NCBI GenBank assembly: GCA_910579865.1
Contig: CAJTXA010000001.1
Coordinates: 203,371-267,370, forward strand
From: an uncultured Lachnospiraceae bacterium
Lineage (GTDB): Bacteria > Bacillota > Clostridia > Lachnospirales > Lachnospiraceae
Reading direction: 5' to 3'
Length of the DNA: 64,000 bases
The position numbers were made by a program, and so were the translations under genes. Positions 35,799 through 44,847 of the stretch are shown piece by piece. The notes beneath the pieces are model-generated. The model worked only from the letters and a program-made list of their open reading frames with translations. It was not told the origin of the DNA and made no database searches. Positions within the stretch are counted from its first letter, which is position 1. Each line of letters begins with the position of its first letter.

Positions 35799-36842
35799 TT
35801 ATCCTCTCTTTGCTCCATTATGATAAATCAAATAGATAAAATAAGGAGCTCCAATCAAAGCTGTTACTACTCCTACTGGAATCTCAGCAGGTGCTGTTAC
35901 TGTTCTTGCTATTGTATCACAAACTATCATAAAAATAGCTCCACCTAATAAAGAAAAAGGAATTAAACTCCGATAATTTGATCCATTTATCATACGCATA
36001 CAATGTGGTATAATCAATCCAACAAATCCAATTACACCACTGACTGAAACACAGGAAGCTACCAAAAAAGAGGACAAAAAGACTACCCTCTTTCTAAGCC
36101 GCAATAAATCCACCCCCATACTTTCTGCTGCATCCTCTCCTGTAAGAAGCAGGTTAAAATCATTTGCCAAAACTTCCAATCCTACTGCACTAATCAATAA
36201 ACAGATCCCTAAATATCTCACCTTTGTCCAAGAAGCAGAAGAAAAACTTCCAAGTGTCCACATATAAACTTTCTCTATTCCCTCTCGATTCAATGACATC
36301 ATAAGAGAAATACAAGCTGAAAGCATAGTACTAATTGCTGTTCCAGTCAAAAGCAAATGAACGGCTGGCATCTGTCCTCTAATACAAGTGATTTGATAAA
36401 CTAAAAAAATCGTAAGCATAGCTCCTAAAAAAGCACAAACCCCTACTGCCCCTAATCCTAAAAAGCTTGCCTGAATTCCACTAAGAATTGCAATAGTAGC
36501 CCCAATTGCCGCACCAGAAGAAACACCAAGTACATGTGGATCTGCAAGTGGATTTCGAAATAATCCTTGAAAAACAGCCCCTGTTAAAGAAAGCCCTGCC
36601 CCAACAAAACCAGCCAGCAAAATACGTGGCAAACGAACTTGAAATAAAATTGTTTGATATACTTCTTTTAAATCCGAACTATCAATCCACTTGCCAAAAA
36701 AAGGAAACTTTGAAAAAAGAAGACGTAAACTTTCTCCTGCTGATAAATCAGCAGAACCAACAGAAACAGAGAAAAAAACTGTCAACGGAAGACAAAAAAG
36801 AAGTAGTAAAAATTTTTTTATTAATTTATATTTGTATTTCAT
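35799..36842 (-). CDS. FecCD-family ABC transporter permease
   Basis: A 347-residue permease with about ten membrane segments, the size and pattern of BtuC/FhuB/FecC. The segment LFRNPLADPHVLGVSSGAAI is the family hallmark after helix 3, and GFVGLIIPHCMRM is the coupling-helix region that contacts the ATPase. The ATPase gene follows directly. Upstream (36843-37033) lies only an AT-rich gap without a binding-protein gene, which is unusual because these operons normally begin with one. Confidence 0.9.
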   Translation of the reverse strand: MKYKYKLIKKFLLLLFCLPLTVFFSVSVGSADLSAGESLRLLFSKFPFFGKWIDSSDLKEVYQTILFQVRLPRILLAGFVGAGLSLTGAVFQGLFRNPLADPHVLGVSSGAAIGATIAILSGIQASFLGLGAVGVCAFLGAMLTIFLVYQITCIRGQMPAVHLLLTGTAISTMLSACISLMMSLNREGIEKVYMWTLGSFSSASWTKVRYLGICLLISAVGLEVLANDFNLLLTGEDAAESMGVDLLRLRKRVVFLSSFLVASCVSVSGVIGFVGLIIPHCMRMINGSNYRSLIPFSLLGGAIFMIVCDTIARTVTAPAEIPVGVVTALIGAPYFIYLIYHNGAKRG

Positions 36843-37033
36843 TTGTTTTCTTTTTCTTTCTATTTTTTACTGTTATTTTCATTCTTTTTTATTATCTATA
36901 GAATGGATTTTTTGGAAAATACTAATCTATTTAAAAAATGAAATCTTCTTTCTTTTGATAGACTTAGTATATTCCACAATCCTTCTATTAAGCTAGTATC
37001 TTTAATCGACTACTAAAGCTTAAAATAAAATTT

Positions 37034-39187
37034 TTATCCATTTTTCTTTCGAAACTTCTTAGACATTACCATCCATAAAGAACCTGTAATGCAGACAGAA
37101 GAATATGCTCCACATAAAATTCCTACCATAAGAGGCAAAGCAAATTCCTTTATTGAAGCAACTCCTAATACATACAAAAATAGTACCATAACAAATGTCG
37201 TAAGTGATGTATAAATACTTCTAGTCAAAGTCTGTGTAATACTGGTGTTTACAATTTCCTCTATTTCCTTTGTCTTCATCACTTCTAGATTCTCTCGAAT
37301 TCGGTCAAATATTACAATGGTTGCATTAATTGAATATCCTACAATAGTCAACATACAAGCAATAAACGTATTTCCTACTGCTGTTTTAGAAAGTGCATAA
37401 AATCCAAATACAATCAATACATCATGTACCAAAGCAATTACTGCACTAGTAGCAAAGTTAATATCACTAAATCGTATCCAAATATAAATTAACATCAACA
37501 CTGTAGCAATGATCACCGCAATCACTGCATCAGACTTCATTTCTGAACTAATACTAGGACTAATTGTTTCAGAAGTAATCAAATTAGCATCTACGCCAAA
37601 CTGCTCCACAAAAACCTTTTCTAAAGCAGCTCGTGTTTCTTGATTCAACTCCTGTGTCTTTACAATAAACGCAAATTCTCCTTCTACCTTTTGCACTTGA
37701 GGCACACTGTCCTTTGTTGTCTCTACGATTACTGGAAGTATCTTTTCATTAAATTCTGCCAAACTATAATCCTCTTGGAAAGTAATATTGGTAGAAGTAC
37801 CACCAGCAAACTCAATACTATAATTTAAAATGCTTCCTATTGAAGATTGATTTACAAAAAGGCATACAAATCCAAGTAAAACCAGTGCACCAGAAACCCC
37901 AAAAAACAGATGTTTTGGCTTTGTAAATGCAATTAGCTTTCTTTCTTTTTGTTTTCCATAAAACTTTTCATCCTGAAATCCAACTACATATAAAAATTTC
38001 ACTGCCAATCTGGTTATAAGCAAAGCTGTAATCATAGAAATCACAATACCAAGCATCAAAGTTTGAGCAAAACCACGAATTGTACCAGAGCCTTTTATCA
38101 TTAAAACGATTGCCGCAATCAACGTAGTTACATTTCCATCTACAATTGCTGATGTTGCTTTTTTAAATCCAGTATCAATCGCAGTACGAACTGTTTTTCC
38201 TGCTGCAATTTCCTCTTTTACACGAGCAAAAATAATTACATTTGCATCAACAGCCATACCAATTGACAAAATAATTCCAGCAATACCAGGCAAAGTCAGT
38301 GTAAAATCAAATCCATTTAAAAGTCCAAGTTCTAATCCAATATACAAAATAAGTGCAATTCCAGAAGCCACTCCACCAATTCGATAAACACAAACTAAAA
38401 AAACGAGAATTGCCAAAAGTCCAAGAAATCCAGCAAATAAACTAGTCGAAATTGCCTCTTGTCCAAGTTTTGCACCCACCACATTGGATCGCAACTCTTT
38501 TAATTCCAAAGGCAGGGAACCAATTCGAATCGTAGAAGCTAAATTTGTTGCTGCCTCATAGCTTTCCATTCCCTGAATTACACAGCTTCCATCTGTAATC
38601 ACAACCTGCACAAGAGGAGCACTGATAATCGCTCCATCATAAATAATATAAATTGGATCTTGATTCGTTACAGCTGCTTCTGTCGCTTCCCGAAACTTCT
38701 GTGCTCCTTCCTCTGTTAAGGTAAGTTGCACCATATACTCTCGTACTCCTGTTGTCTGACTATTCTGCGTAACAGCCGAAGCCCCTGCTACATCACTTCC
38801 TGTTAAAACCGTATTTCCATCCACATCTACAAAGACCAAAGAACCTGGTTTTCCCAATTCCTCCAAAATTGCATTTGCATCTGAAACTCCAGGAATCTCC
38901 ACATTAATTCGATTGTTTCCTTCCTGATAAACATCTGCTTCTGTACTATAATTTTGTACTCGAAGCTGCAGCTTATAAATTGTATCACTTAACTGTTCCT
39001 GTGTAAACTCTGTATCTACTACTTCATAAGTAATACTAACTCCTCCCGCTAAATCTAGCCCAAGCTTAATATTAGCAGCCGATCCTGTCTTAGTTGGTCC
39101 AATTCCAACTGCTGCTGTAAAACAAATTCCAAATGTAATCAGCAACAAAATGATCAAACCAAGCATCCCTTTTTTCTTTTCGTTCAT
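37034..39187 (-). CDS. secDF: Protein-export membrane protein SecDF (fused)
   Basis: A 717-residue fusion of SecD and SecF, the proton-driven partners of SecYEG that help pull proteins across the membrane. The SecD half (about 1-410) begins with a membrane helix and LGLDLAGGVSITYEV, carries the periplasmic P1-like domain (about 40-225), and five clustered helices with GIILSIGMAVDANVIIFAR. The SecF half (about 425-717) repeats this plan (SIEFAGGT, MLTIVGYSINATIVIFDR). Many Clostridia have separate secD and secF; here one open frame covers both. It lies just after scfB on the same strand, the neighbourhood often seen for SCIFF loci. Confidence 0.95.
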   Translation of the reverse strand: MNEKKKGMLGLIILLLITFGICFTAAVGIGPTKTGSAANIKLGLDLAGGVSITYEVVDTEFTQEQLSDTIYKLQLRVQNYSTEADVYQEGNNRINVEIPGVSDANAILEELGKPGSLVFVDVDGNTVLTGSDVAGASAVTQNSQTTGVREYMVQLTLTEEGAQKFREATEAAVTNQDPIYIIYDGAIISAPLVQVVITDGSCVIQGMESYEAATNLASTIRIGSLPLELKELRSNVVGAKLGQEAISTSLFAGFLGLLAILVFLVCVYRIGGVASGIALILYIGLELGLLNGFDFTLTLPGIAGIILSIGMAVDANVIIFARVKEEIAAGKTVRTAIDTGFKKATSAIVDGNVTTLIAAIVLMIKGSGTIRGFAQTLMLGIVISMITALLITRLAVKFLYVVGFQDEKFYGKQKERKLIAFTKPKHLFFGVSGALVLLGFVCLFVNQSSIGSILNYSIEFAGGTSTNITFQEDYSLAEFNEKILPVIVETTKDSVPQVQKVEGEFAFIVKTQELNQETRAALEKVFVEQFGVDANLITSETISPSISSEMKSDAVIAVIIATVLMLIYIWIRFSDINFATSAVIALVHDVLIVFGFYALSKTAVGNTFIACMLTIVGYSINATIVIFDRIRENLEVMKTKEIEEIVNTSITQTLTRSIYTSLTTFVMVLFLYVLGVASIKEFALPLMVGILCGAYSSVCITGSLWMVMSKKFRKKNG

Positions 39188-39238
39188 TTTTTCTTCCTTT
39201 CCATATCTTATTCATATAAGATAATATTCCCATTCATT

Positions 39239-40597
39239 TTAAACTTCATCCATTAAAGCTGCCTTTATCATAATTGCACATTCCACACGCTTTCTTTCCA
39301 TCTCACACCCAATTTCATAAACATCTGTAATTGTCCTATGAAACTGATAAGAATTTGCAGCACATCCTCCACTGCAATAAAACCGTGCAAAACATTTTTG
39401 ACACTGCTCTTTTGCATATACATTACATACCTTAAACTCATCACAGATTGAACTTTTAACAATCCCTTCTTCTACATTCCCAAGCAAAAACTCTTCTTGT
39501 CCTACAAACTGATGGCAAGGATACAGATCTCCCCAAGGTGTAACAGCCAAATACTCTGTTCCAGATCCACATCCAGATAACCGTTTTGCCACACAAGGCC
39601 CCTGTTCTAAATCCAACATAAAATGAAAGAACTCAAACCCTCGTCCCTCTTTTTTTCTTTTTATATATTCCAATGCCAATTTATCATACTCTTCAAAAAT
39701 CTGAGGCAGATCCTCCTTTTGAATGGCATACTCCTCCTCTTTTGCTGCCACAACAGGCTCCATAGACAAAAGCTGAAATCCCAAATCAGCATAGTGAATA
39801 ACATCCTTTGAAAAGTCTAAATTTTTTCTAGTAAACGTCCCTCTTACATAATAGTTTTTCTGTTTTCGGCTTTCTACAAACTTCTGAAATTTAGGAACCA
39901 CTAGTTCATAGCTTCCCATTCCTGTTCTAGTTGGACGCATCCAATCATGTACTTCCTTTCGTCCATCTAAGCTTAAAACTACATTTCCCATCTCTCGATT
40001 GCAAAACTCCATTATTTCTTCATTAAGTAAAACTCCATTTGTAGTCAAGGTAAATCGAAACTTCTTCTGATATGGTTTCTCTAAAGAACGTCCATACTCT
40101 ACTAGCTGTTTGACTACCTCCCAATTCATAAGTGGCTCTCCGCCAAAAAAATCTACCTCTAAATTTCTTCGATTTCCAGAATGAGCAATTAAAAAATCAA
40201 ATGCCTTTTTTCCAACTTCTAAACTCATCAGTGCCCTTCTGCCATGATATTCTCCCTCTTCTGCAAAGCAGTATCGGCAAGCCAAATTACAATCATGTGC
40301 AATATGAAGACAAAGTGCTTTTACTACTGTTTTTCTCTTTTTAAAATCTATAATATAGTCCTTATAATTATCTTCTGTAAATAGCTGCCCTTGTTCCTTT
40401 AATTCTAAAACTTCCTGATAAGCCTCTAAAATCTGCTCCTTGTTATAATGTTCTTTTAATTGTTCTACAATTTCTTCTTTTTTATATTGTTCAAATAGAG
40501 GAATCACATCATAGACAATCTTATCCACTACATGTACGGAGCCACTATTTACATCCAATACAATATAAAATCCATTATTTATATATTGATGAATCAC
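39239..40597 (-). CDS. scfB: Radical SAM maturase of SCIFF peptide
   Basis: A 452-residue radical SAM/SPASM enzyme. An N-terminal peptide-recognition region (about 1-90) precedes the radical SAM cluster motif in HDCNLACRYCFAEEG. FFGGEPLMNW and LTTNGVLLN follow, and the C-terminal SPASM region has many cysteines (GPCVAKRLSGCGSG, YPCHQF, ICDEFKVCN, CQKCFARFYCSGGC) for two extra Fe-S clusters. Family members (CteB, Tte1186) install Cys-to-Thr thioether links in the SCIFF peptide. The start is a GTG at 40597, because AAAGGAGG lies 6 bases before it and the earlier in-frame ATG has none. scfA is 84 bases upstream. Confidence 0.94.
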   Translation of the reverse strand: MIHQYINNGFYIVLDVNSGSVHVVDKIVYDVIPLFEQYKKEEIVEQLKEHYNKEQILEAYQEVLELKEQGQLFTEDNYKDYIIDFKKRKTVVKALCLHIAHDCNLACRYCFAEEGEYHGRRALMSLEVGKKAFDFLIAHSGNRRNLEVDFFGGEPLMNWEVVKQLVEYGRSLEKPYQKKFRFTLTTNGVLLNEEIMEFCNREMGNVVLSLDGRKEVHDWMRPTRTGMGSYELVVPKFQKFVESRKQKNYYVRGTFTRKNLDFSKDVIHYADLGFQLLSMEPVVAAKEEEYAIQKEDLPQIFEEYDKLALEYIKRKKEGRGFEFFHFMLDLEQGPCVAKRLSGCGSGTEYLAVTPWGDLYPCHQFVGQEEFLLGNVEEGIVKSSICDEFKVCNVYAKEQCQKCFARFYCSGGCAANSYQFHRTITDVYEIGCEMERKRVECAIMIKAALMDEV

Positions 40598-40654
40598 AAA
40601 TTTCCTCCTTTTCTTCTGTTTCAACTTAAATCTCATACTCTACAAAGGAATAAA

Positions 40655-40674
40655 GCAGCGGCTTTCGCCGCTGC
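40655..40674 (-). terminator. Hairpin between scfA and scfB
   Basis: GCAGCGGC (40655-40662) pairs with GCCGCTGC (40667-40674); on the minus strand the loop is GAAA and TTTA follows. It is the most GC-rich hairpin in the area. It probably works as a partial terminator that makes more precursor message than enzyme message. Confidence 0.6.
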
Positions 40675-40680
40675 CAATCC

Positions 40681-40821
40681 CTATTTGTTTTCACAGCTCT
40701 GATTTCCAACTGTACAAGAAGTCTTACAAGCAGACTGACAAGAGGTCTGACATTCTCCACAGCCCCCTTTTTTCATACTTTCCTTTAAGGTTCTTGTAGT
40801 AAGAGTTTTAATATGCTTCAT
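40681..40821 (-). CDS. scfA: SCIFF ribosomal peptide precursor (six Cys in forty-five)
   Basis: A 46-residue peptide starting MKHIKTLTTRTLKESMKKGG. Six cysteines follow at 21, 24, 28, 32, 36 and 43, with Thr37 directly after Cys36. This is the SCIFF family, a very widespread RiPP of Clostridia with unknown final role. In studied members a thioether joins Cys32 to Thr37; both are present at those exact positions. AGGAGG lies 7 bases before the ATG. The maturase scfB follows, separated by a GAAA-loop hairpin. Confidence 0.95.
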   Translation of the reverse strand: MKHIKTLTTRTLKESMKKGGCGECQTSCQSACKTSCTVGNQSCENK

Positions 40822-40890
40822 TGTTCTTACCTCCTAGTTATCATACTTTGGTGATTATAACACAAGTATTCCCATTTGAAAAGTACTTTT

Positions 40891-41250
40891 TTAACTAAGC
40901 ATCCCTCCAACTAATCCACCTGCTAAACAAAGTAAAAATGCAATTACAGAAGTCTGGATTTCCATATAAAATCCTTTATGTATTAGAATCGATACCCCAG
41001 AAATAACCGCAAAATAAGAAATCCCAGTAATGGTTCCCCATAAAAATTTTTTGCTTCCTGCTGCTTTTCCAATAAATAAACCACCAATTAAATTTACTAC
41101 TACATAGATCATCCGCACACAAAGAAGCGTTGCTTTTTCTGACAATCCTACTCGATAAAGTAATACTGTTACTAACAAAAGAAGAAGTGCAGTAAGCACA
41201 TATTCTAGTAGTACTACCTTCCCGATTCGTATTATCGTATTCCATTTCAT
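40891..41250 (-). CDS. TIGR04086 family membrane protein
   Basis: A 119-residue protein with four hydrophobic segments (about 8-30, 40-60, 68-88, 93-118) and little else. It matches the TIGR04086 family by its small size, GGLFIGKAAGSKKFLWG and LCLAGGLVGGML, and by place. That family sits next to SCIFF genes in many Clostridia, and the usual order membrane protein - scfA - scfB - secDF is seen here. A role in export or membrane handling of the peptide is inference. The start at 41250 has AAAGGAGG 7 bases upstream; an ATG eight codons earlier has none. Confidence 0.85.
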   Translation of the reverse strand: MKWNTIIRIGKVVLLEYVLTALLLLLVTVLLYRVGLSEKATLLCVRMIYVVVNLIGGLFIGKAAGSKKFLWGTITGISYFAVISGVSILIHKGFYMEIQTSVIAFLLCLAGGLVGGMLS

Positions 41251-41336
41251 CTGTTTTCCTCCTTTTCTATCCATTGATTTTATTTGTACTATACTATGTT
41301 ATTTCTAAAATCTTTATGAATCTCTTTTCTGTCTAC

Positions 41337-41365
41337 TTGACAAGTATCCATCTCTATTGTAGTAT
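41337..41365 (+). promoter_or_regulatory. Promoter of the CBS-domain membrane protein
   Basis: TTGACA (41337-41342), a 17-base spacer and TAGTAT (41360-41365) lie about 90 bases before the TTG start. Confidence 0.55.
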
Positions 41366-41453
41366 TAAAATCGTTACCTGCAGTTATAGACAGAAATTTA
41401 CATCTGCAAATAACTGTTAAATTTTTACATATTAAAAAAGGAGTTGGTTTTTT

Positions 41454-42734
41454 TTGGATTCGAGTGCCGTCACTCAGCTAGTTATTTTACTTATTTTAAT
41501 CAGTTTATCTGCATTTTTCTCTTGTTCAGAAACTGCACTAACTACAGTAAACAAAATTCGTATTCGTGCACTTATCGAGGAAGGGAATAAACGTGCTGTC
41601 ATCTTAAATCAGGTTACTGAAAATTCTGGTAAGATGCTTAGTGCGATTCTAATTGGAAACAATATTGTTAATATCTCTGCCTCCTCTCTTGCCACGGTTC
41701 TTGCAACCCGATTGCTTGGAAATGCAGGAGTTGGTATAGCAACTGGAGTTCTAACAATTTTAATTCTAATATTTGGTGAAATTACACCAAAAACATTAGC
41801 TACGATTCATGCTGAGAAAATTTCTCTTTTTGTTGGACCTATTTTTTATGGACTTATGTTTCTTCTTACACCGATTATCTTTTTAGTTAACAAACTTTCT
41901 ACAGGGCTTTTACTGTTATTGCGTGTTAATCCAAATGATAAAATAGCAACTATTACAGAAACAGAACTTCGTACTTTAGTTGATGTTAGCCATGAAGAAG
42001 GGGTTTTGGAAACAGAAGAACATGAAATCATCAGTAATCTTTTTGATTTCGGTGATGCAAGGGCAAAAGACGTAATGGTACCCCGTATTGATATGACCAT
42101 GCTTGAGGTATCTGCTTCTTATGAAGAACTTCTTTCTACCTTTGAAGAATTTCGATTTACTCGTATTCCTATCTATGAAGAAACAACAGATAATGTAATT
42201 GGTATTATCAACATGAAAGATGTTCTGTTATTTCCAAAAGGAGAGTCCTTTTCTATTCGCAGCATTTTAAGAGAAAGTTATTTTACTTATGAAACCAAAA
42301 AAATTTCTGAACTTATGTTAGAAATGCGGAAAGCATCTGTTAATATTGTAATCGTATTAGACGAATATGGTGTAACCGCAGGACTAATTACCTTAGAAGA
42401 TTTATTAGAAGAAATTGTTGGTGATATACGAGACGAATTTGATGAGGATGAGGATGAAGAAATTTCTCTTTTAAGCGATGGTAGCTATCAGATCGATGGA
42501 CAGATTAAACTGGATGAGGTAAACGATTTACTAGATATCCATTTAAAATCAGATGACTATGATTCTATTGGCGGTTATATTATTGAAACATTAGATCGCC
42601 TACCAGAAGTCAATGATTCTATCCATGTATATGGATATACTTTTATTGTTGATTCCTTAGATAAAAATCGTATTGAAAAGGTTCGTATTAAAAAAGAAGA
42701 TATCCCAGAAATAGAAGAAGCAATTGCAAAATAA
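41454..42734 (+). CDS. Hemolysin-family/CorC-type membrane protein (DUF21-CBS-CorC_HlyC)
   Basis: A 426-residue protein in the usual three parts: an N-terminal DUF21 membrane region of about four segments (residues 1-150, with SCSETALTTVNKIRIR), two CBS domains (about 200-330; MVPRIDMTMLEV, VVLDEYGVTAGLITLEDLLEEIVGDI) and a C-terminal CorC_HlyC domain (about 345-420). Relatives take part in magnesium export or tolerance. The start is TTG, placed 10 bases after AAGGAG; no ATG is available upstream. It ends 17 bases before a strong terminator, so it is monocistronic. Confidence 0.92.
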   Translation: MDSSAVTQLVILLILISLSAFFSCSETALTTVNKIRIRALIEEGNKRAVILNQVTENSGKMLSAILIGNNIVNISASSLATVLATRLLGNAGVGIATGVLTILILIFGEITPKTLATIHAEKISLFVGPIFYGLMFLLTPIIFLVNKLSTGLLLLLRVNPNDKIATITETELRTLVDVSHEEGVLETEEHEIISNLFDFGDARAKDVMVPRIDMTMLEVSASYEELLSTFEEFRFTRIPIYEETTDNVIGIINMKDVLLFPKGESFSIRSILRESYFTYETKKISELMLEMRKASVNIVIVLDEYGVTAGLITLEDLLEEIVGDIRDEFDEDEDEEISLLSDGSYQIDGQIKLDEVNDLLDIHLKSDDYDSIGGYIIETLDRLPEVNDSIHVYGYTFIVDSLDKNRIEKVRIKKEDIPEIEEAIAK

Positions 42735-42751
42735 AATTTTATATCTTTGTC

Positions 42752-42791
42752 AAAAGACCAGTCAAAATATCTATTATTTGACTGGTCTTTT
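42752..42791 (+). terminator. Terminator after the CBS-domain gene
   Basis: AAAAGACCAGTCAAA (42752-42766) pairs perfectly with TTTGACTGGTCTTTT (42777-42791), followed by CTCTTT. Confidence 0.85.
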
Positions 42792-42818
42792 CTCTTTGAA
42801 AACAATCCTAAAAAATAC

Positions 42819-42847
42819 TTTACAAACTGTTTTTTAGAGGTTATACT
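42819..42847 (+). promoter_or_regulatory. Promoter of the pseudopilin-like cluster
   Basis: TTTACA (42819-42824), 17 bases, TATACT (42842-42847). It lies about 130 bases before the first gene, leaving a long 5' leader in which I see no clear structure. Confidence 0.5.
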
Positions 42848-42976
42848 AGAGTTATCTTAATTATCATATTTATCGTGATTCTTTTTATCAAATCATTTCT
42901 TACTAAATGTAATCTATAAAAATCCATATCGCTATTTACAAGAAAAATATTACCAATAAGAAAGGAGTACTAATAT

Positions 42977-43426
42977 ATGGAAAATAGCTTAAAAGGCTTG
43001 TTATTAGCGGCTGGAACGATTATTACATGCATTATTATTTCCCTTGGATTTTATATTGCCAGAGAGGCGAAAGACACTGCAGCTACTGGAGCAGGACAAA
43101 TTAATGCCTTAAATGCAGAATTTAGTGAAAATAGTAAAACTATTTATGATGGTACAGAAGTTTCTGGAAATGAAGTATTAAATGCACTTCGAAAATACAA
43201 TGGAGAAACTTTTGGCATCAAAGTAGAAACAAAAAAGAACAGTAGTTACTATGGTTATAATTTTGACGACGAAACAGGTGAACTTGGAAAAACTTCTTCT
43301 AGTGACTATCTAGAAGCCAAAAAAGAAGATAGTAAAAATTATATTAATCCCAACGGGCGATTTCAAGGTACCATTATTCGGGATTGTAATGGTACCATTA
43401 CAGGACTTATCTTTGTACAACAGTAG
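42977..43426 (+). CDS. Pseudopilin-like membrane protein (149 aa)
   Basis: One N-terminal membrane helix (LKGLLLAAGTIITCIIISLGFYI) follows a very short polar start, then an extracellular Asn/Ser/Lys-rich domain with GNEVLNALRKYNGE. The layout recalls pilins and pseudopilins, though no clear prepilin peptidase site (Gly-Phe-Thr-x-x-Glu) is seen. Similar proteins in Lachnospiraceae are often labelled ABC transporter permease, which the single helix does not support. AAAGGAG precedes the ATG. It leads a tight cluster of four small one-helix proteins, so they probably assemble together. Confidence 0.65.
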   Translation: MENSLKGLLLAAGTIITCIIISLGFYIAREAKDTAATGAGQINALNAEFSENSKTIYDGTEVSGNEVLNALRKYNGETFGIKVETKKNSSYYGYNFDDETGELGKTSSSDYLEAKKEDSKNYINPNGRFQGTIIRDCNGTITGLIFVQQ

Positions 43427-43434
43427 GTGAGCAT

Positions 43435-43599
43435 ATGGAACAAATAGAAGAAGGTCTTTTCTTTGCAGCAGCTATATTTTTATTTTGTTTCGCACTATCT
43501 TGTCTTTTTACAGAACAACAAATTTTATTAAAACTAGGTGAAAATATATATAAAAATTATCACCAGGAAACAGTTATCGAGGAACTATGGTATGAATGA
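43435..43599 (+). CDS. Small one-helix membrane protein (54 aa)
   Basis: Starts MEQIEEGLFF and continues into one hydrophobic helix (AAAIFLFCFALSCLF) with a polar C-terminal tail. It lies 8 bases after the 149-aa gene, with the weak site GGTGAG, and its stop overlaps the next start (ATGA-like overlap), so translation is coupled. Unknown role within the pseudopilin-like cluster. Confidence 0.65.
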   Translation: MEQIEEGLFFAAAIFLFCFALSCLFTEQQILLKLGENIYKNYHQETVIEELWYE

Positions 43600-44086
43600 T
43601 ACATTTGGAAAAATTCTTTCTATATGGATTGGATGTGTCTTATTGTTTTTATTACCAATCTCCTTTTATGCTGGAGAACAAGATCGAATGGAAAAATTAT
43701 ACCTTTTAACGGAAACCTCTTACTTTGTTGATTCTGTACGAAATACTGGAATTTTAACAACTGCTGCATTGGAACAATTTGAAAAAAAACTCTCTCTTTT
43801 AAGTGGTCTTTATCAAATTGAAATGGAACATGCAAGTTCTATCTATACAAAACCTCAAAAAGAATATACGATACAATTGGATTGTTACTATACCAAACAA
43901 ATTTTAGAGCAGCTAAAAACAACAGGAGAATACCGATTCTTTCAAGGTGATTTTTTTAAAGTTTCTATTGTAGAACGAAAAAATGGATTCGGAAAAAGAA
44001 TACAAAATCTATTTTTAGGAAATGAAGGATTTTCAGAGGGAGTCGTTACTTATTATGGAGGAATGATTCGTTGTGAAATGGAATGA
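43592..44086 (+). CDS. Pilin-cluster membrane protein (164 aa)
   Basis: A short start (MNDTFGKILS) leads into one helix (IWIGCVLLFLLPISFYAG) and an extracellular domain of about 135 residues. The domain is of mixed strand and helix, with TETSYFVDSVRNTGILT, a segment resembling TadE/TadG-like or minor-pilin proteins in which a helix is followed by a FVDxVRxxG stretch. The start at 43592 overlaps the stop of the 54-aa gene. It overlaps the next gene by 14 bases. Function inferred from context only. Confidence 0.65.
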   Translation: MNDTFGKILSIWIGCVLLFLLPISFYAGEQDRMEKLYLLTETSYFVDSVRNTGILTTAALEQFEKKLSLLSGLYQIEMEHASSIYTKPQKEYTIQLDCYYTKQILEQLKTTGEYRFFQGDFFKVSIVERKNGFGKRIQNLFLGNEGFSEGVVTYYGGMIRCEME

Positions 44087-44717
44087 TTTTACTTTGCTTT
44101 TTTTATGGATATTTTTGGCTTGTATTACATTATTATTTTGGCAAAATAAATTAACAGAAGAATTGCTCTATCAAAAACTTCTGCTTGATCGCAATCTTGA
44201 TACAATTGTAGAAGATTGCCTTTATGCTTCGATTGAAGGAATACAGACTGATTTTGAACCAATTATCCATACAGATTGTCTACTTAAAACTTTTGAGCAG
44301 GAAAAAAATTGGATTCTTAAAAATGTAGAGGTTCCTCTTTTATATCTAATTGAAAAAGAACAAGCCTCTCTCTATTCGATTTCCGAAGAAAAATGGAATC
44401 GATATCCCATTATAGGATATGATAGGAATTGTGACACTTATACTAATATTGATACACTTACTCTTACAGAAACCATCCAACGTACTGACGAAATACAAGA
44501 AATTTTAATGAAAACACTTCACAAAGAATGGAATCGAATTAATATGAAAAAACAATACCAAATTTCCTTTCCTTATATTGAACAAAAAGGTGAGGCTCAT
44601 AAATTGGAGAAGACAGGACTTTGGTATTTCTTTTCTAGTAAAAATTATCGTGCAAATGGGAAAACATTTGATTTTTTCACTCATTCAGGAGCTAGATGTA
44701 ATAGAAAACAAAATTAA
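44073..44717 (+). CDS. Pilin-cluster membrane protein (214 aa)
   Basis: A GTG start at 44073 follows GGAGG by 11 bases. One N-terminal helix (FTLLFLWIFLACITLLFW) precedes an extracellular domain of about 190 residues with scattered cysteines (VEDCLYA, HTDCLL, DRNCDTY, GARCNRK). I recognise no family. It is the last of four genes; a strong terminator follows 7 bases after the stop. No ATPase, platform protein or prepilin peptidase is encoded in the window. Confidence 0.65.
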   Translation: MKWNDFTLLFLWIFLACITLLFWQNKLTEELLYQKLLLDRNLDTIVEDCLYASIEGIQTDFEPIIHTDCLLKTFEQEKNWILKNVEVPLLYLIEKEQASLYSISEEKWNRYPIIGYDRNCDTYTNIDTLTLTETIQRTDEIQEILMKTLHKEWNRINMKKQYQISFPYIEQKGEAHKLEKTGLWYFFSSKNYRANGKTFDFFTHSGARCNRKQN

Positions 44718-44723
44718 CTTTCT

Positions 44724-44750
44724 TCCGGAAGCTGCTTTTCAGCTTCCGGA
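44724..44750 (+). terminator. Terminator of the pseudopilin-like cluster
   Basis: TCCGGAAGCTG (44724-44734) pairs perfectly with CAGCTTCCGGA (44740-44750), followed by TTTTCT. Confidence 0.85.
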
Positions 44751-44847
44751 TTTTCTATTAAATAAGAAGGTAAAATTTTCATTGATGAAACAAATAATCT
44801 ATGTTACTATAAAATGGAGTATTATTTTCTAAGAAAGGATTTTCGTT

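Noticed and set aside
42977..43426. ABC transporter permease label for the 149-aa protein
   Set aside because: Only one membrane helix and no permease coupling motif; the label used for relatives is not supported by the sequence.
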